64,000 nucleotides of DNA, taken from assembly GCA_964035545.1 (NCBI GenBank), contig OZ037768.1, positions 2,903,501 to 2,967,500 of the forward strand, in the 5' to 3' direction. The DNA comes from Bugula neritina. Lineage: Eukaryota > Bryozoa > Gymnolaemata > Cheilostomatida > Bugulidae. The position numbers and the translations under genes were made by a program. Numbering within the stretch: position 1 is the stretch's first letter; every line of letters begins with the position of its first letter. Below the pieces are notes generated by a model. That model had not been told where the DNA came from and ran no database searches. It was given only the letters and a program-made list of their open reading frames with translations. Below, piece by piece: positions 60,201-64,000 of the stretch.

Positions 60201-61466
60201 ACATCCACTAAAGACGACGATATATTTACGTGCACACAACGTACATCAACAATAGAAATAAGTAAATATTTACCACTGGACATGGTTAACTCAGATATGG
60301 TGTCTAAATCAACTCCCCAATGATCAGATCGTGCTTTCAGAACAAATTTGTGAGCCCGGATTGTTTTACCGTCCACATTAATGACCAAGTCACTGTAATC
60401 AAACATTTGCTAATATGAATCTATATTCAGCTTTACATGCACAAACCTTAAATAGACTAGAATTAACAAAACTTCAGTATAGATTTGTTTGGTATTTGGT
60501 AAATCTACAAAATTCTTCTAGCTAGTTCGATTCAGTCAGATGAGTAATATCTAGTTGCAATCTACTCAGTAACTAGTAAAAAGTAAACAAAATAAAAACT
60601 GCCATTTTCCTCATATTCATAATGATACAGAGAACATGGTGCCTAACAGTGGTAAAAATACAGTCATGTAAAAGTTTCACAAATTATGGCTAATTTATTA
60701 CTAAAAATATAAAATGGTCGCTATACATTCTGCTAGCAACAGAACCTTTTATAACTTTAAAAAGTAAAGCACCTGTATTGCGATTTATCATAGAGCTGTG
60801 ATACAATAGACAGCAGGCGAAATACAAATCCGTCTCCACCAGACTGAGGAGAAGCAGCGCTTGCAATCTCATATTTCCTGCTTATCTCTTCAAACTTTGT
60901 CTGAAGTTTGACATACTCCTCTCGCAACAAAGAAAGGTGCTTTTGAAGTTTTAACTCGGCTGCAAAACATTCATGATTCAAATTGAAAATACAAATTTTA
61001 TAATTCGACAGTATCTGACACAAATTTCAACCCTACTAAAATTGGCTTATTTAGAAATCATCTTTTCTTATATTGCACTTGACCCTGTAACATTTTATCC
61101 AAAGTGTTGGTATTATTTCCCATTGTAAATTTGCCTTTGCGGCGCTTCCTAGTTCATCATTCATGATATTGGTAGTTCAGGCCTGAATATTTAGAGTTAT
61201 AAGGAGTGAACTACTATTACTATTAATATAACAAATAGTAAGAGCAATAGTAATACTAGAGGTTTTAGTACTACTACTAAATTTACTAATTTCGTATTAA
61301 TGATTTACTTTTACTTTTAGTAAGCAATTTTAAATCAGAAGTCTGATGTTCAAGTACTAGTAGTAATACTACTAAAAGTAAAAGTAAAAAGCTCAACTTC
61401 ACACTTTTTTATTTCAAGACAGTGCCTTGCAACTAGCTTAGTGCATATATACGTACCCTCAGACAT
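48217..61466 (-). CDS. ANKFY1: ANKFY1 (Rabankyrin-5): BTB, ankyrin repeats, FYVE
   Basis: 23 coding exons: 61466-61457, 60959-60773, 60392-60274, 60088-59953, 59864-59741, 59249-59100, 58840-58675, 58395-58209, 57746-57431, 56730-56253, 55907-55707, 55199-54944, 53999-53831, 53629-53511, 53378-53316, 52935-52804, 52647-52485, 52172-51996, 51313-51166, 50645-50555, 49908-49784, 49119-48882 and 48346-48217; 3885 nt, 1294 residues (human 1169). Domains: N-terminal coiled coil (KHLSLLREEYVKLQ), BTB (SDLVINVDGKTIRAHKFVLK), about 20 ankyrin repeats, C-terminal FYVE finger (RKHHCRHCGRLLCGKC). Known role: Rab5 effector binding PI3P on early endosomes, in macropinocytosis and EHD1/retromer traffic. 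Every junction is GT-AG and phase-consistent. Exon 10 carries a long insert with three NPF motifs, absent from that position in the human protein. Several introns carry splice-site-derived minisatellites; intron 12 holds a piggyBac-like element. Confidence 0.95.
48355..48640. repeat. AT-rich repeat, last ANKFY1 intron
   Basis: Degenerate gatataatataatatgtcaa units, starting 9 bases upstream (gene sense) of the FYVE exon acceptor at 48347. Confidence 0.8.
49286..49783. repeat. 20-bp minisatellite derived from the exon 21 donor of ANKFY1
   Basis: About 25 units. On the gene strand each reads AATACAGGTAGAGTAAATAT with G/A/T changes. The true exon 21 end is AATACAG|GTAGAG at 49784/49783, so every unit repeats the last 7 exon bases and the first 13 intron bases. 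All three plus-strand frames are open across it, an artefact of the repeat. Confidence 0.95.
50270..50545. repeat. 33-bp minisatellite, ANKFY1 intron 20
   Basis: About 8 units containing tatataactacacacaactg and tagtaacacatgtt. The array starts about 10 bases past the exon 20 donor at 50554. Confidence 0.88.
50650..50940. repeat. 21-22-bp minisatellite derived from the exon 20 acceptor of ANKFY1
   Basis: Units on the gene strand read TATTCTGTTTGGTTGTATAG, often with a further TA. The true acceptor is TTCTGTTTGGTTGTAG at 50646, so the pyrimidine tract and AG are repeated about 13 times upstream. Confidence 0.88.
51314..51705. repeat. 28-bp minisatellite derived from the exon 19 acceptor of ANKFY1
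   Basis: About 14 units. On the gene strand each holds TACTAAC, a short pyrimidine-rich stretch, TGTGTTGTAG and TTACTA. The true junction is TGTGTTGTAG|TTACTAGCTG at 51314/51313. Each unit is therefore a complete branch-point-plus-3'-splice-site copy that includes the first exon bases. Confidence 0.94.
54505..54903. mobile_element. piggyBac-like non-autonomous element, ANKFY1 intron 12
   Basis: About 400 bp between two TTAA sites (54501-54504, 54904-54907). Ends CCCTTTCGTGCGC and (reverse complement) ACCCTTTCATGCATG. Two internal palindromes share the core ccacatatgtgga. TTAA targeting and CCCTTT-type ends suggest piggyBac; no transposase is seen. It ends about 35 bases from exon 12. Confidence 0.75.
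56765..57180. repeat. Tandem repeat, ANKFY1 intron 9
   Basis: Degenerate units of catatatagtacacatatat and catgtatagtatacatata, ending 34 bases before exon 10 in gene sense. The open frames it gives (Met/Tyr/Ile-rich) are not protein. Confidence 0.9.
59517..59738. repeat. 34-bp minisatellite derived from the exon 5 donor of ANKFY1
   Basis: About 6 units. On the gene strand units read GTTAGTATTGCTGCTGTACA then TGTGTTATGGTAGT. The real donor is TGG|GTCAGTATTGCCACTGTACA at 59740, so the 5' splice site and 25 intron bases are repeated. Confidence 0.88.
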
Positions 61467-63082
61467 ATTTAAAGTTGCTTTTCTGCCCTTACAAATAAAA
61501 GTATATAGTATAGTAACACATCAGTGGCATAATTTTAAAAGAGGACATTTTGCCTTATGGAAAAATTAAAATGCCAACCAAAAGGCGATAGAAGCTTTAG
61601 AGACAGAACAATAATGGATTCGCTTGTACAACCTAAAATTCTAATACCTAAAATTCTAATACCTAAAATCACGATTGAGTTACGTAGTCCACCCGTTATG
61701 TACTAGCAGAAAATAACTTTTTGGTTTGTGATTTGCCAAGTTTTAGCGAGTCTGATATAAATAATTATTGTAAATGTCTCTATCTGAAAAATAAATTAAA
61801 TATAACTTTAAGCAGAATGCTTCCATTTTTAATGTCAATTTTGTTGACATTGCCTTACTCATCCAGTCACAATGATATTCATACTGATAAAGGCTCAAGT
61901 AAATAATATTAGTACTAATAATAATTATAATACACTTACAGTGTGACTATGAGACTGAGTATGACTGCCAGTACTTTAGTTTTACTAAAAGTAAAAGTAA
62001 ATGTAATACTGTAACTGTAAGTCTAAGTGTGATAGTGATAGTAATACTGATACTGATAGTAACTCTAAATCAGTAAATGTAATACTAAAGTTATAGTAAT
62101 ACTTCTAATTATAGTTATACTAACAGTAATAGTTATACTAGTACTAATAGTAATAGTAATAATCATAATGATGCTGGTACTGATAGTGATAGTCGGCATG
62201 ATAGTGATTTTCATATTCATATTGATATTCAAATTCATATTACTTATTATTTATTAATATTAAGATTTAAAATTTCAAGTTATATTTAACCTTATAGCTA
62301 CTTGAATGTTTAGACACTTATAGTTATAGTAATAGCTAGAGTTAGACGTTTTACATTTAGGCCTAATAATTTATTTTAATTTATATTAATATAATAATCT
62401 TTAATTTGATGTACATTTTAACAAAGTAATAATAGTATTAGATATCATCATATTTATTTGCATTACCATTATGGTGATAGCCATGAGTATTATAGTTATA
62501 ATTTTGTAGTCTCTCATGAGTCATGGCTATGCCTATGGTCATTCTTGGTCTGAGTCTCAACAATCAATGTGATCATCACATTTATGTTCTCCAGGGTCGC
62601 CAACCAATTCTTCATTACAATGTTTGATTATTGCTTAATTAATTTAATCAGCACAAAGGAGATTAATTAAAAATGGTGAGCATGTTGCTATGGGCAAAAT
62701 AGGTGAAGGTTGCTGTTGTAGGAGCAACTGCAGTGACAATCACATGTGCAAAAAGAGGAAAATATGGCAAAAAAATTGAAACTCCTTCTGTGGACCAGCT
62801 TTTATAGATCTAGTTAAAAATTCTACACCCATCTTGTATGCTTAGTTAGGCAATGCCAGGACTCAAGCCCTCTTTGATTAGCAAAGCAGTAATAATTTTT
62901 ATAATTAGTGGCTTTTAAAATAAACGACATTTTTAATTTCTTTAGTTAAAATTTGATATGATACAAAATAAAATTCATCTTTTACAGTGAGAAGTTAAAG
63001 ATTTGCTAATGGCTTAATTTCATCAAATGTAGACCACTCTGGTATATATTTATTACAAAGAATACAGAAGAAACTCTGCAGC
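61467..63082. other. Divergent promoter region, ANKFY1 and ATF2/7
   Basis: 1.6 kb between two divergent starts. 61200-62250 is full of short (agtaat/agtact)-type simple repeats. An acceptor (actctgcag) at 63080 shows that the ATF2/7 gene has an upstream untranslated exon. No specific regulatory site can be assigned. Confidence 0.5.
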
Positions 63083-63951
63083 ATGGATGATGATAAACCA
63101 TTTAGTTGCACTTTCAGAGGTTGTAATGAGGTAAAAAAATACCTGAAGTACAATAGATATAATGTATTAGGTTATATACAATATATTAGGTTATATAATA
63201 TAATAGAGATAGTGTGATATATTGTATTTATTATGTCTTGTTATATAATATAGGTAATTTCTTACATTATATTGCCTAACAGATTTAATCTGTTGTATTA
63301 TATAAACTTAATTATCCAATATAATATTATCTATTAAAAATGCTAGATGTATAACCTAATATAATAAATTTAATCTATTATATTATTCTGTTGACATGGT
63401 GTCATTTATTAATAGAAATTTGTGACAGAAGACAGGCTGTCTGTCCATGTTCAGAAACATGATCTCAACTTTGATGGGCTCACAGCTTCATTATTCACAG
63501 GTAAAAATGCCCGCCCTACACAAATAGACTTGTTAGCTAGTTTCACAATGTTGCGCAAACATCATTATGTAGATTTTTTGCTTAGCTTGAAGTTTTAATT
63601 CTTTTATTAAATTGTGAGTGCACAACTTCACGCTATAAATATTCACTAGAGTTAGTGCCGTCATGTCTGAAAAACAAGATTGGTCTAATAGTTGCAAACG
63701 CACACAATATTATGTTGCCAAAGCAGCTTCATTCAAACGCAGTTTTAAAAATAAACAAGTATTGCATTTTTTGGGTCAGCATTTAAAATTTACGATAATA
63801 TAGCGGGTTATCAATCAACGTTGTAGATCAAACACCAACTCCGACCACATTTCTTCGAGATTGTGATAACTTGGGGCTCTTCCAGGATCTTCCTCTCACT
63901 TCAAAGAACCCATTTGATGAATCTTTTAGAAAAGCTGTGAGTGACCCGGAT
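63083..63951 (+). CDS. ATF2: ATF2/ATF7-type bZIP factor, N-terminal exons
   Basis: Exons: 63083-63130, 63416-63500 and 63827-63951 (86 codons, all phases agree); the rest lies right of the window. MDDDKPFSCTFRGCNEKF opens a C2H2 finger (C9, C14, H27, H31), as in vertebrate ATF2/ATF7. It is followed by DQTPTPTTFLRDCDNLGLF, the activation segment in which two Thr-Pro sites (T47, T49 here; T69/T71 in human ATF2) are phosphorylated by JNK and p38. An NPFDESF stretch matches the human FENEFKKA region. The bZIP domain is not in view, so ATF2 and ATF7 (one gene in most invertebrates) cannot be told apart. The start follows an acceptor at 63080. It is divergent from ANKFY1. Confidence 0.9.
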
Positions 63952-64000
63952 GTAAGTGTTTCAGTTTATGTGAAAAACTTACTAACTGTTACCTAGCAAC

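Overview
This window is animal nuclear DNA: AT-rich, with spliced genes (7 to 23 coding exons in those complete here, apart from a 6-exon and two 4-exon genes), GT-AG introns and many transposons and minisatellites. All gene models were read by eye; in every complete model the joined exons give a length divisible by three and a continuous reading frame. The gene set (SNAPC1, CFDP1, CCDC74, ANKFY1 and ATF2/7 orthologs, plus membrane collagens and secreted DsbA-like proteins) and the transposon mix point to an invertebrate, plausibly an early-branching animal such as a sponge or cnidarian. The species cannot be fixed from the sequence alone.

Layout, left to right. 597-3426 (-) is the 5' part of CFDP1/BCNT; its last exon lies off the left edge. 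3983-6590 (-) is a dead, 5'-truncated CR1-like LINE. 8045-12327 (+) is SNAPC1. 12989-16609 (-) is a membrane protein with a signal peptide, Gly-X-Y collagen, EGF domains and a C-terminal transmembrane helix (TM-collagen 1). 18118-21520 is an 89-bp satellite array broken by one nested pair of DNA transposons and one MITE. 21720-37090 is a large inverted duplication. Its arms each carry a secreted DsbA/thioredoxin-fold gene (22319-26260 on +, 32995-36113 on -), and the spacer holds TM-collagen 2 (27665-30837, -). 38559-43398 is an intact Ty3/Gypsy element with apparently identical LTRs. 43868-46874 (+) is a CCDC74-family gene. 48217-61466 (-) is a complete 23-exon ANKFY1 (Rabankyrin-5). 63083-63951 (+) is the start of an ATF2/ATF7-type gene that runs off the right edge.

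The conserved genes do not form a pathway. They cover chromatin (CFDP1), snRNA transcription (SNAPC1), a coiled-coil protein (CCDC74), endosome traffic (ANKFY1) and stress-kinase transcription control (ATF2/7). The local family cluster is the accessory part: two paralogous type I transmembrane collagens and two secreted thioredoxin-fold proteins, remodelled by inverted duplication and transposons.

The most unusual signal is that several intronic minisatellites appear to be seeded by real splice sites. In ANKFY1 the 5' splice sites of exons 5 and 21 and the 3' splice sites of exons 19 and 20 are each copied many times in the adjoining tandem array, giving rows of decoy splice sites.
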